NCBI RefSeq assembly: GCF_047272945.1
Contig: NZ_JBKOPS010000006.1
Location: forward strand, 62,001 to 126,000
Direction of reading: 5' to 3'
From: Rubrolithibacter danxiaensis
GTDB taxonomy: Bacteria; Bacteroidota; Bacteroidia; Sphingobacteriales; Sphingobacteriaceae
DNA length: 64,000 nucleotides
Below, one piece after another: positions 42,326 to 51,560 of the stretch; position 1 is the first letter of the stretch, and each line of letters opens with the position of its first letter. Under the pieces are notes generated by a model. The model was given only the letters and a program-made list of their open reading frames with translations, ran no database searches and had not been told where the DNA came from. The position numbers and the translations under genes were made by a program.

Positions 42326-44623
42326 ATGAAACAACAATTAATGAAAAAAATAATTCATTGCTCAATAATTTGTTTACTAGTGGTTGTGAGCGGATGTGCG
42401 CCGCAACGCATGAAAAAACGTTATTCATCAACAAACTTCACGCAGTATGTAGATCCCTATATTGGAACGGGAGGACATGGTCATGTTTTTCTGGGGGCAA
42501 ATGTGCCTTTTGGGGCTGTTCAGCTTGGTCCGACCAACAGGTCTGAGGGTTGGGATTGGTGCTCCGGATATCATTATTCAGATTCCACGATTATCGGTTT
42601 TTCTCACACTCACTTAAGTGGAACCGGAATTGGAGACCTGGGAGATATTTCTTTTATGCCGCTGAGCGGAGACGTAAAAATGATGAAAGGCATACCCGGA
42701 AAGCCGGAAAGCGGGTATTACTCGCTCTTTTCACACAAAGAAGAAAAGGCTCGTCCGGGCTATTATGCGGTACATTTGAAAAGGTACAACGTTGATGTCG
42801 AACTAACGGCATCAGAAAGGGTTGGTTTTCATCGTTATGCTTTCAAAGGATCATCAGAACGTAAAATCCTTATCGATCTCCAGGAGGGAATAGGTTGGGA
42901 TATGCCTGTTGAAACTTTTATCCATAAGGTAAATGATACCACTATTTCGGGCTACCGGTTTTCTAAAGGTTGGGCGACAGATCAGCGTATTTTTTTTACA
43001 GCAGTATTTTCTGAACCTATCAATACAATTTCACTGTTTGACAGCACGGAACAAAAGCAGGGAATAATGCTAAAAGGAAAGAAAGTAAAAGCACTGGCTG
43101 TTTTCCCGACAAAAAAAGATCAGAAAATTATGGTAAAGGTTGGTATATCTCCTGTAAGCAAAGAAAATGCAGCTATGAATATCAGGGCGGAAATACCAGA
43201 ATGGAACTTTGATCAAAAAGTTGCAGATGCAGAAGCTGCATGGAACCGGGAACTGCAAAAGGTTACTATAGAAACAGACGACCTTTCATCTAAGCGTATC
43301 TTCTATACTGCCTTATATCACACCATGATTGCACCTTCAATTTTTAATGATCATAATGGCGACTACCGGGGCACCGACAAGAATGTTTATCAAAAGGCTC
43401 CATTTACGAATCTTACTACCTTTTCTCTCTGGGATACTTACCGGGCAGCCAATCCTTTATTCACCATTCTTCATCCCGATAAAGAAGATGACATGGTCAA
43501 TACGATGCTCGCCATCTACAAGCAGCAGGGGAAGTTGCCGGTATGGCATTTGATGGGCAATGAAACTAATACAATGGTAGGGTATAGCGCAGTGCCTGTT
43601 ATTGCCGATGCTTACCTGAAGGGTTTTCACGGTTTTGATGCTAATCTGGCTTTTGAAGCAATGAAAACTACTGCATTGTTGGATGAACGTGGAGTTAAAT
43701 ATGTGAAAAAACTAGGCTTCATACCAGCTGATAGTACTGTTGAATCTGTGTCAATGGGACTGGAGTATGCCATAGATGATTGGTGTATTGCGCAGGTGGC
43801 AAGGGAAATGGGCAAGATGGATGATTACCAATATTTTAGTAAAAGAGGAGAAAATTATAAGAATTATTTTGATTCTGAAACTCGATTTATGCGGGGCAGA
43901 ATTTCGGCCAATGAGTGGCGTACTCCATTTAATCCTTTCCAATCGGTTCATATGAAAAGTGATTTTACCGAAGGAAATGCATGGCAATATACCTGGCTGG
44001 TGCCGCAGGATGTGGAGGGATTAATCGAACTTCTGGGCGGTGAAACTGCATTTACCAAAAAACTTGATTCTCTTTTTATTGTCCAGGGTGATTTAGGAAA
44101 AGAAGCATCGCCCGATATCAGCGGTCTTATAGGACAATATGCGCATGGGAATGAGCCTGGGCACCACATTACTTACTTGTATGCTTATACAGGTGAGCCC
44201 TGGAAAACTGCGGATAAAGTGAGGTATATCATGGATTCTCTTTATACAGATAAATACGACGGTCTCAGCGGAAATGAAGACGTGGGCCAGATGTCTGCCT
44301 GGTATGTTTTCTCGGCTCTCGGATTTTATCCTGTAAATCCGGCAAACGGCATGTATGTTTTTGGCAGCCCTTTAATAAACAGTGCTGTTATTAAAACAGG
44401 TGATGGAAAGTCCTTTAGTATTCGGGTTAAGAACAATACTCCAGAAAATAAGTACATCCAGGGAATCACGCTGAACGGTAAATCTTATTCAAAATCCTAT
44501 ATACTTCACAAGGATATCGTTAATGGTGGAAACCTTGTTATTGAAATGGGTAGTAAACCTTCGGGAAACTGGGGTGTTAGTCATGAAGACAGGCCACGTT
44601 CAGTTGTAAAGGCTGAAAGATAA
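42326..44623 (+). CDS. GH92 alpha-1,2-mannosidase-type glycosidase
   Basis: 765 residues (ATG 42341, MKKIIHCS, is an alternative start). Lipoprotein signal with lipobox VVSGC. GH92 N-terminal beta-sandwich opens with FTQYVDPYIGTGGHGHVFLG; the catalytic (alpha/alpha)6 barrel has AHGNEPGHH with the catalytic-acid Glu (residue 610 here) and GNEDVGQMSAW with the base Asp. Calcium-dependent inverting exo-alpha-mannosidase, probably surface or periplasmic. Followed by GH3 at 90-odd bases; no SusCD pair is adjacent. It now lies directly after the island, formerly downstream of mnmE. Confidence 0.93.
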   Translation: MKQQLMKKIIHCSIICLLVVVSGCAPQRMKKRYSSTNFTQYVDPYIGTGGHGHVFLGANVPFGAVQLGPTNRSEGWDWCSGYHYSDSTIIGFSHTHLSGTGIGDLGDISFMPLSGDVKMMKGIPGKPESGYYSLFSHKEEKARPGYYAVHLKRYNVDVELTASERVGFHRYAFKGSSERKILIDLQEGIGWDMPVETFIHKVNDTTISGYRFSKGWATDQRIFFTAVFSEPINTISLFDSTEQKQGIMLKGKKVKALAVFPTKKDQKIMVKVGISPVSKENAAMNIRAEIPEWNFDQKVADAEAAWNRELQKVTIETDDLSSKRIFYTALYHTMIAPSIFNDHNGDYRGTDKNVYQKAPFTNLTTFSLWDTYRAANPLFTILHPDKEDDMVNTMLAIYKQQGKLPVWHLMGNETNTMVGYSAVPVIADAYLKGFHGFDANLAFEAMKTTALLDERGVKYVKKLGFIPADSTVESVSMGLEYAIDDWCIAQVAREMGKMDDYQYFSKRGENYKNYFDSETRFMRGRISANEWRTPFNPFQSVHMKSDFTEGNAWQYTWLVPQDVEGLIELLGGETAFTKKLDSLFIVQGDLGKEASPDISGLIGQYAHGNEPGHHITYLYAYTGEPWKTADKVRYIMDSLYTDKYDGLSGNEDVGQMSAWYVFSALGFYPVNPANGMYVFGSPLINSAVIKTGDGKSFSIRVKNNTPENKYIQGITLNGKSYSKSYILHKDIVNGGNLVIEMGSKPSGNWGVSHEDRPRSVVKAER

Positions 44624-44761
44624 AGTGGGATTGCCAGACATATATAATATAATTTTCAAGGATGTTTTCTCATGGGAAGCTATAAATGCCTGCAGTAACC
44701 TATCGGGCGTAATATGATAGAACAAATTTTTTACCTGTACGATAAAGTAAAAACGTTTTTG

Positions 44762-47227
44762 ATGAAAAAATCTTTAATTTTCTTGTTAATCCTGTTTGTT
44801 TACCGATCAAATGCAAACAGCATCTCCCCATCTTCTAACTCTGAAAATTTTATACTGCCCTTAGTTGAGAATGTAACTGACTCTGGTAAAAACACATTAA
44901 AAAACCAACTAGTTTATAAAGATCCTTCTGCCCCTGTAGAAAAAAGGATCAGCGATCTTTTGCAGCGGATGACTCTCGAAGAAAAAGTCGGACAGTTGTC
45001 TGTCTTATTGGGCTGGGAAATGTATTCCAAACAAGGCAATAAGGTAGCCGTTAGTGATAAGTTTAAACAAACTTTAAAAGAAGAGCATCCGGGTATGTTA
45101 TGGGCGACGTTAAGAGCTGATCCATGGACAAAAAAAACGCTCCAAACAGGTTTAACGCCCGAATTGGCTGCTCGGGCGACAAATGCTATCCAGAAATATG
45201 CGTTAGAAAATACCCGACTTGGTATCCCGTTACTTCTTGCCGAGGAATGCCCCCATGGCCATATGGCTATTGGAACAACCGTTTTTCCTACTTCCATAGG
45301 GCAAAGCAGTACCTGGAATCCTGACTTAATCCGGAAAATGGCTGCAGCTATAGCAGAAGAAACAAGGCTTCAGGGCGCCCACATTGGATATGGACCCGTG
45401 CTTGACCTTGCACGGGAGCCTCGCTGGTCGAGGGTGGAAGAAACGTATGGTGAAGATCCTGTTCTTTCCAGTCGTATGGGCGAGGCAATGGTACGTGGCT
45501 TTCAGGGCAGTGATTTGAAAAGCGGTGTTAATGTTGTCTCTACACTAAAGCATTTTACTGCATACGGAGTTTCAGAAGGTGGCCAGAATGGGGGAAGCGT
45601 AAATACGGGTATTCGCGAACTGTACCAGTATTATCTGCCTCCGTTTCGGGCAGCAGTAAAAGCCGGAGCCCTATCGGTAATGACAGCCTATAGCTCAGTC
45701 GACGGAATTCCCTGTACTTCAAACTCTTTTTTACTTACTGATGTGCTGCGAAAGCAATGGAAATTTAAGGGGTTTACAGTCTCCGATCTTGGCAGTATTT
45801 CTGGCCTGGTAGGCAGCCATCATATAGCAGCTACCGCAACGGATGCTGCCTCACTGGCTTTGAATGCAGGCCTGGATGCTGATTTGAGTGGATATGGATA
45901 TGGAAAAGCACTGGAAAGTGCAGTAAAAAGGGGCTTGGTTAGCGTTGCTGCCCTTGACACGGCTGTTGGCAGAGTGTTGCGACTCAAATTTGCGATGGGA
46001 CTATTTGAGCATCCTTTTGTCGATCCGAAAATGGCTGCAAAAGAGGTAAAAAGCAATGATCACGTGAAACTAGCGAGGCAGGTAGCTCAGGAATCACTGA
46101 TATTACTGAAGAACGAAAATGATCTTCTCCCGTTAAAGAAGACTATAAAAAAAATAGCTGTTATTGGTCCTAATGCTGATAAAATATACAACCAGTTGGG
46201 AGATTACACCGCCCCGCAACCTGAAAGTTCAGTAGTTACGGTACTTGAAGGCATTCAAGCCAAGCTGCCTGCCGGTTCGGAAATTAAGTATGTAAAGGGA
46301 TGTGCCATCAGAGATACCACCAATGATAATATAGAACAGGCTGTTAGTGCTGCACGTGATGCAGAACTGGCAGTTGTAGTGCTAGGGGGCTCGAGTGCGA
46401 GAGATTTCCGGACAGAGTATCAGAGTACAGGCGCAGCAAAAGTAAACGGAGAGACTGATCAGGTGAGTGATATGGAAAGTGGTGAAGGTTTTGATCGATC
46501 TACACTTAGTTTGATGGGAAAGCAACTCCAGCTGTTGCAGGAAGTTGTGAAGACAGGAACTCCGGTGGTTCTTGTTTTAATTGAAGGACGTCCGCTTAAT
46601 CTTAACTGGGCTGCTGTTCATGTACCCGCTATTATCGATGCCTGGTACCCCGGCCAGGAAGGGGGGAATGCCATTGCCGATGTGTTGTTCGGTGATTTTA
46701 ATCCTGCAGGAAGATTACCGGTTTCAATTCCAAAGTCAGTGGGACAGCTTCCTGTATACTACAACTACAAACCTCCTGTTAAGCATGATTATGTGGAAAT
46801 GGATGCTAAACCTCTCTACTGTTTTGGTTATGGGCTTAGTTATTCAAAATTCGATTATAGCGACTTAAAAGTTGTCTTACAGCAGAATCCGGAAAAGTTG
46901 CCGGTGAAGGTAAGCTTTACCCTTAAGAATACAAGTATTAGGGAAGGAGATGAGGTAGTTCAACTGTACCTGAAAGATAATGTAAGTTCTGTAGTTACAC
47001 CTGTCAAGCAGCTCAAGAAATTTCAAAGGGTCCACCTGAAATCGGGTGAACAAAAAGTAATCGCATTCGATTTGAATGCAGAAGACCTGATGCTTATGGA
47101 TCAGGAAATGCAGTGGGTAGTTGAACCGGGAGAGTTTACTGTGATGATCGGTGCCTCTTCTGAAGATATCAGGTTAAAAACAATATTTCAAATGGATCAA
47201 AAGATCCTGATAAAGGATGAAAGATAA
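44762..47227 (+). CDS. Glycoside hydrolase family 3 (beta-glucosidase/xylosidase type)
   Basis: 821 residues from ATG 44762 (MKKSLIFLLILFVY, signal peptide); an in-frame ATG at 44714 would add a poor leader. GH3 N-domain with the KHF motif (STLKHFTAYG) and nucleophile loop FTVSDLGSI (Asp342); GH3 C-domain (ESLILLKNENDLLPL; AVIGPNAD) and a fibronectin-III-like close (FGYGLSYSKFDYSDL). Retaining exo-beta-glycosidase; sugar not predictable. Likely cotranscribed with the GH92 gene. An intrinsic terminator follows. Confidence 0.92.
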   Translation: MKKSLIFLLILFVYRSNANSISPSSNSENFILPLVENVTDSGKNTLKNQLVYKDPSAPVEKRISDLLQRMTLEEKVGQLSVLLGWEMYSKQGNKVAVSDKFKQTLKEEHPGMLWATLRADPWTKKTLQTGLTPELAARATNAIQKYALENTRLGIPLLLAEECPHGHMAIGTTVFPTSIGQSSTWNPDLIRKMAAAIAEETRLQGAHIGYGPVLDLAREPRWSRVEETYGEDPVLSSRMGEAMVRGFQGSDLKSGVNVVSTLKHFTAYGVSEGGQNGGSVNTGIRELYQYYLPPFRAAVKAGALSVMTAYSSVDGIPCTSNSFLLTDVLRKQWKFKGFTVSDLGSISGLVGSHHIAATATDAASLALNAGLDADLSGYGYGKALESAVKRGLVSVAALDTAVGRVLRLKFAMGLFEHPFVDPKMAAKEVKSNDHVKLARQVAQESLILLKNENDLLPLKKTIKKIAVIGPNADKIYNQLGDYTAPQPESSVVTVLEGIQAKLPAGSEIKYVKGCAIRDTTNDNIEQAVSAARDAELAVVVLGGSSARDFRTEYQSTGAAKVNGETDQVSDMESGEGFDRSTLSLMGKQLQLLQEVVKTGTPVVLVLIEGRPLNLNWAAVHVPAIIDAWYPGQEGGNAIADVLFGDFNPAGRLPVSIPKSVGQLPVYYNYKPPVKHDYVEMDAKPLYCFGYGLSYSKFDYSDLKVVLQQNPEKLPVKVSFTLKNTSIREGDEVVQLYLKDNVSSVVTPVKQLKKFQRVHLKSGEQKVIAFDLNAEDLMLMDQEMQWVVEPGEFTVMIGASSEDIRLKTIFQMDQKILIKDER

Positions 47228-47273
47228 GGTAGAAAGGACACGCAACACCATGTCAACACAGACTTGAAGCAGG

Positions 47274-47303
47274 AGAATAATTTTCTATTCTCTTCCTTTT
47301 TTA
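47274..47303 (+). terminator. Probable terminator of the GH92-GH3 unit
   Basis: GAGAATA (47274-47280) pairs with TATTCTC (47287-47293), 6-nt loop, followed by a T-rich tract to 47303. Short AT-rich stem, so moderate. Confidence 0.5.
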
Positions 47304-47395
47304 ATAAGATAGCACGGTTGTTGGGATGATTTAAAGTGAAGATTTAAATTGATTAACCTTGTATTTATAATTCAGTAATTAAAAAACGTATAACT

Positions 47396-48490
47396 ATGGA
47401 AGCAGTAAGATCAACAGCAGAGGGGGCAACTACCATTAACGCCAAAGATGCCAAGGCGTTTGGTACTGAAGCAGCAGAGGCTCCTTTGAATCAGTTAAAC
47501 ATTAAGCGAAGAAATCCTACACCACACGACATTGAAATTGAAATATTGTATTGCGGTGTGTGTCACTCCGACCTTCACACAGCAAGAAATGAATGGCACA
47601 GTACTATCTACCCATGTGTTCCCGGCCATGAAATTGTAGGGAAAATAGTAAGTGTTGGTAGTCATGTTACCAAATTTAAGGTAGGTGATTATGCAGCAGT
47701 AGGTTGTATGGTGGACAGCTGCCGCGAATGTGAGTACTGTAAAGAAGGGCTGGAACAATACTGCGAAGAGGGCAATACCGGGACATATAATTCACCGGAT
47801 AAACACTTGGGTACACAAACTTATGGCGGATATTCAGAAAGCATTGTAGTAGATGAAGCCTTTGTTTTACGGGTACCTGAAAATCTGGACCTGGCGGCTA
47901 CTGCACCCTTGCTATGTGCTGGCATAACTACATATTCGCCGTTAAAGCATTGGAATGTAGGTCCTGGTAAGAAAGTAGGTATTGTGGGCATCGGCGGTTT
48001 AGGGCATATGGCAGTTAAACTTGCAAAGGCTATGGGAGCTGAAGTTATCGTATTCACAACTTCGCCTTCGAAGGTTGAAGACGCAAAGCGTCTGGGAGCA
48101 GACGATGTAGTGCTATCAAAAGATGAAGAACAGATGAAGCGATACGCTGGCAAACTTCATTTTGTATTGGATGCCGTTTCTGCGCAGCATGACATTAACG
48201 CTTATCTAAACCTGCTTCGCGTAGATGGTTCACTGGCACTGGTAGGGGCGCCGGAACATCCCCTTCCGGTAGCAGCCTTCAGCCTTATTCCATATCGCAG
48301 AAGCTTTGCCGGCTCAATGATTGGAGGCATTGCCGAAACGCAGGAAATGCTCGACTTCTGCGGCAAGCACAATATTGTTTCCGACATTGAAATGATAAAC
48401 ATTCAACAGATTAACGAAGCCTATGAAAGATTATTGAAAGGGGATGTAAAATATCGGTTTGTAATTGATATGGCTTCAATAAAACAATAA
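47396..48490 (+). CDS. Zinc-dependent NAD(P) alcohol dehydrogenase (YahK/AdhC type)
   Basis: 364 residues. Catalytic-zinc ligands CGVCHSDLH and GHEIVG, four structural-zinc cysteines (CMVDSCRECEYCKEGLEQYC region), and the Rossmann motif GIGGLGHMAVKLA (about 190-202). Medium-chain dehydrogenase of the cinnamyl/aldehyde-reductase branch, normally NADPH-dependent and broad in aldehyde substrates. Monocistronic. It has an unusually long N-terminal extension of about 25 residues (MEAVRSTAEGATTIN) compared with E. coli YahK. Confidence 0.9.
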   Translation: MEAVRSTAEGATTINAKDAKAFGTEAAEAPLNQLNIKRRNPTPHDIEIEILYCGVCHSDLHTARNEWHSTIYPCVPGHEIVGKIVSVGSHVTKFKVGDYAAVGCMVDSCRECEYCKEGLEQYCEEGNTGTYNSPDKHLGTQTYGGYSESIVVDEAFVLRVPENLDLAATAPLLCAGITTYSPLKHWNVGPGKKVGIVGIGGLGHMAVKLAKAMGAEVIVFTTSPSKVEDAKRLGADDVVLSKDEEQMKRYAGKLHFVLDAVSAQHDINAYLNLLRVDGSLALVGAPEHPLPVAAFSLIPYRRSFAGSMIGGIAETQEMLDFCGKHNIVSDIEMINIQQINEAYERLLKGDVKYRFVIDMASIKQ

Positions 48491-48842
48491 ACTATTCTTG
48501 GAATAGAACTTGTAAAATCGAAATAACAAGAATAGGCAAGCTAACCTTCCGGCATAGGTCCGGGAGATCAGTTTAGCGTAACCATAAGTATGGACGTATT
48601 GTCCCATTTGTAAATCAAGAAAGACGGCAGGTACGAATAACAATTATATGAGTGGTAAAATGGGCTTTTTCTTCGGTGGAGGTTGCTAGGAAGGAGACGG
48701 AGGTGGCAGCCGTACTAAGCGGATGCTTCGGAATCTATCCTTTACCAGGAGGTAAGTGGGCCGTTAAAAATAATTTTAGTTGACAGCTTTAACAAAAAAC
48801 AATATTGGAACAATGAGGTTTTATTAAAAAGGAAGAAAAATA
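48491..48842. other. Intergenic region, no gene recognised
   Basis: 352 bases between the alcohol dehydrogenase and the quinone reductase. It holds no convincing reading frame; a 13-codon frame at 48648-48689 is noted elsewhere and rejected. No tRNA, terminator or repeat was recognised. The 60 bases before 48843 are AT-rich and presumably carry the promoter of the next gene. Confidence 0.5.
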
Positions 48843-49688
48843 ATGAAAATTGCCATTACAGGAGCTACAGGACAACTTGGCCGACTTGTAGTAAACAAAC
48901 TTAAAGAGAAATTATTAGCTGAGAATAGTGTTGCCCTGGTTCGTTCGCCCGAGAAAGCTGCAGATCTGGGGGTTGAGGTTCGTAAAGCTGATTATGACCA
49001 TCCTGAAACTCTTGAACCTGCATTGAACGGTATTGATACCTTATTTCTGATTTCAGCAAGCGAAGTAGGTAAACGCATAGTTCAGCATAAAAATATTATT
49101 GAAGCCGCAAAGAGGGCTGGTACAAAGTGGATTATTTATACAAGTCTACTTCATGCAGACAAGTCAAGTCTGAGCCTGGCGGAAGAGCATCTTGCAACTG
49201 AAACAGCACTGAAAGAAGCGGGTATTTCTTTCACTCTTTTAAGAAATGGCTGGTATACCGAAAATTATACCGGATCTATTGCGGGGGCTTTGGCTGGAGG
49301 CGCTTTTGTTGGAAGCGCAGGTGACGGCAAAATTGCTTCCGCCGCACGTGTTGACTATGCCGAAGCGGCAGTTGCTGTATTAATACGTGAAGGCCAGCAA
49401 GGTAAAATATATGAACTGGCCGGAGATACAGCCTACACCTTAAGTGATTTAGCTGCTGAAATTTCCCGACAAACAGGAAAAGATATCCCTTACAAGAACT
49501 TATCTGAAACTGAATATGCTGCCACTCTTACCGGATTTGGCTTACCTCAAGGTTTGGCGCAAGCCATTGCCAGCTGGGATGTTTCTGCATCTAAAGGAGA
49601 TTTGTTTGATGATAGTCACCAGCTATCATCCTTGATTGGCAGGCCAACAACACCTCTTGCAACTGTCGTGGCCAATGCTTTAAAGTAA
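48843..49688 (+). CDS. NmrA-type NAD(P)H:quinone reductase (QorB/YtfG-like)
   Basis: 281 residues. Begins with the atypical-SDR nucleotide motif ITGATGQLGRLVV; TLFLISASEVGKR and IIYTSLLHAD follow as in QorB, and the active-site region LLRNGWYTENY. It reduces quinones with NADPH in E. coli; here it may act in electrophile or aldehyde stress together with the neighbouring alcohol dehydrogenase (inference from adjacency only). Confidence 0.88.
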   Translation: MKIAITGATGQLGRLVVNKLKEKLLAENSVALVRSPEKAADLGVEVRKADYDHPETLEPALNGIDTLFLISASEVGKRIVQHKNIIEAAKRAGTKWIIYTSLLHADKSSLSLAEEHLATETALKEAGISFTLLRNGWYTENYTGSIAGALAGGAFVGSAGDGKIASAARVDYAEAAVAVLIREGQQGKIYELAGDTAYTLSDLAAEISRQTGKDIPYKNLSETEYAATLTGFGLPQGLAQAIASWDVSASKGDLFDDSHQLSSLIGRPTTPLATVVANALK

Positions 49689-49702
49689 GGCTGATTTAGT
49701 CA

Positions 49703-50719
49703 CTAAAACGCCACACGGAGGGACAATCCAAATCTAGCAGTTTCTGTATCTGTCTCTGGAGATAAATAGAAGCTGGGTCGCCAGTCAAAACTAAAGTTTA
49801 ACGGCGTTCCGGGAACGTTATACTCTAAGGCTGTTACCGGGACTAAGCCTGTTGCTGTATTTTCCTTGCCGAATAAGAATTGAGGGCCGATTCCAACATA
49901 CCAGTTGAGACCGGGTGTGCCTTTTAGGTAGAAATTACGCTCTAATTGTCCACCTAAACCTACTACGTTTTTTTCAAAAAACAGCAATGCTGCATCAATA
50001 GCAAGATTTCTGTTAAACTTGTGCTTAATGTTGGGGCCGGTTCCGGTACGCCCGGATCCCAAATCAATACGTAAACCGGCAGTAGTAGCATATTTTAAAG
50101 TTTCTTGCTTTCTGGTTTTCGTGCTCTTTCTTGATCCAGATGTAGATTTACTCACTTTTGCCGGAGTATATGGTTTAGCTGCAGTCACTGCTTTCTTTGT
50201 GGTCTCTTTTTTAGGGGTTCTAACTACTGTTTTTACCGGTTGAGGCTTATCAATTGTTGACGTTTCATTGTCAGGATCTTTCGGAGGTGAAATAGTGCCG
50301 ACTTGTTTGCCGGATTTTGCCTCGTCAGTTCGAGCATTCATCTGGGCCATGGACCGGATTTTGGTAGTTATATCACCAGATGAATCAGGAGTATATCTTA
50401 CATTAAGTTTTAAAACGGAAGGAGATGTTGAAGCAGCAGCTGGGGTATTAGCTATTAAAATAACGGTTTTTCCCTGGGGTTTAACCGCAAACCAGCGATT
50501 GTTATGTTCATAATAAAAAGAGTTTCTGCTTGTATTGTTAATATGTATGTATCTGCCGGTGCACGAAACATTTCCCGTTTTGTCGCTAACATAGGCAATA
50601 ACACCTGCCTGAATATAAAGTTCGGGATTTACATAACAACTAATCGAAACAGTACTTTCTTTCTGTTGGGCGAGGGCGGTAACGTATACAAATGGAAGTA
50701 GTAACAGAAGGTATCTCAC
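49703..50719 (-). CDS. Secreted protein with C-terminal outer-membrane-like region
   Basis: 338 residues from a GTG at 50719 (V/MRYLLLLLPFVYVTALAQ, signal peptide); a TTG at 50752 is an alternative. The N-terminal part (about 20-130) is a beta-rich domain with two cysteines; a basic, Lys/Thr-rich linker (about 155-210, KKETTKKAVTAAKPYTPAK) follows; the C-terminal 120 residues have beta-barrel-like strands (NLAIDAALLFFEKNVVGLGG; NFSFDWRPSFYLSPE; close RFGLSLRVAF). Not recognised as a named family. Confidence 0.55.
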   Translation of the reverse strand: MRYLLLLLPFVYVTALAQQKESTVSISCYVNPELYIQAGVIAYVSDKTGNVSCTGRYIHINNTSRNSFYYEHNNRWFAVKPQGKTVILIANTPAAASTSPSVLKLNVRYTPDSSGDITTKIRSMAQMNARTDEAKSGKQVGTISPPKDPDNETSTIDKPQPVKTVVRTPKKETTKKAVTAAKPYTPAKVSKSTSGSRKSTKTRKQETLKYATTAGLRIDLGSGRTGTGPNIKHKFNRNLAIDAALLFFEKNVVGLGGQLERNFYLKGTPGLNWYVGIGPQFLFGKENTATGLVPVTALEYNVPGTPLNFSFDWRPSFYLSPETDTETARFGLSLRVAF

Positions 50720-50845
50720 AATATAAAAACATCTTTCCGAATTGTATAGCAAATATTGTTGCTAATTGTTTTCCTGCGTGGATATCATTCACATCCTAGA
50801 CATGAAAATATGTTAGCTGCATGTAAACATTGTAATACCGGATTT

Positions 50846-51427
50846 TTATTTAAAGAAAATAATCAGGGTAGCAATAGAAGCAATGTGTTTAAGACATACC
50901 CTTAAATGTTTTAATGCCACGGTGATCTGGTTTTCCACTGTTCTTTTCGAGATTCCGAGTCTCAGTGCAATTTCTTCATTCGATAGATGCTCTATACGGC
51001 TTAATTCAAAAATTTCCCTGCAGCGTTTTGGTAACTGGTTAAGATAGTGATGTAATTCCTGCTGAAGCTCCTTGTACATTATTCGTTCATTCCCTTTATT
51101 TTCTGTTGACGCACTGGCAACATCAGCGTAATCACTGGTAGAAACGATAGAAAGCTTTGCAGATCGCATCCGGTTATAGATCTGGTAACGTACCGAAGTT
51201 AAAAGAAAGTTCGGAAAAGATTCTATTTCCAGTAGGTGCCTGCGATTCCAGATACTTAAAAAAACATCGTGAACGATCTCTTCACTTGATTCAGCATCTT
51301 TTAAATATTGATATGCTGTTTTATATAGCCTCACCCAGTACCGCTCAAAAAGGGTATTAAAAGCCTGTTCGTCATCCCGACGAATAGCTTTCCATAGGTC
51401 AGCGTCGCTACAAAAAGATGTTGGCAT
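50846..51427 (-). CDS. ECF RNA polymerase sigma factor
   Basis: 193 residues. Sigma region 2 (FNTLFERYWVRLYKTAYQYL, EEIVHDVFLSIWNRR) and region 4 (LPKRCREIFELSRIEHLSNE, EIALRLGISKRTVENQI) are complete, as in the Bacteroides-type ECF family that partners FecR proteins. It is divergent from fecR by 133 bases, the usual set-up for a surface-signalled polysaccharide locus: the SusC STN domain relays substrate binding through FecR to free this sigma. Confidence 0.93.
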   Translation of the reverse strand: MPTSFCSDADLWKAIRRDDEQAFNTLFERYWVRLYKTAYQYLKDAESSEEIVHDVFLSIWNRRHLLEIESFPNFLLTSVRYQIYNRMRSAKLSIVSTSDYADVASASTENKGNERIMYKELQQELHHYLNQLPKRCREIFELSRIEHLSNEEIALRLGISKRTVENQITVALKHLRVCLKHIASIATLIIFFK

Positions 51428-51560
51428 TTATACTTGGTTGATAAAAATAGGAAATCAGATTCTTCAATCAATAAAATAAACAGCATAAAATTTAAAATAA
51501 TTGAAAAAAGTATGTGTGTAACGTGAATTAAATTACACTATAATATCATAAACCTAAATA

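Noticed and set aside
48648..48689. 13-codon frame MSGKMGFFFGGGC in an otherwise empty gap, resembling a small precursor peptide
   Set aside because: Too short to judge, no modification enzyme or exporter nearby, and glycine runs arise easily from this base composition.
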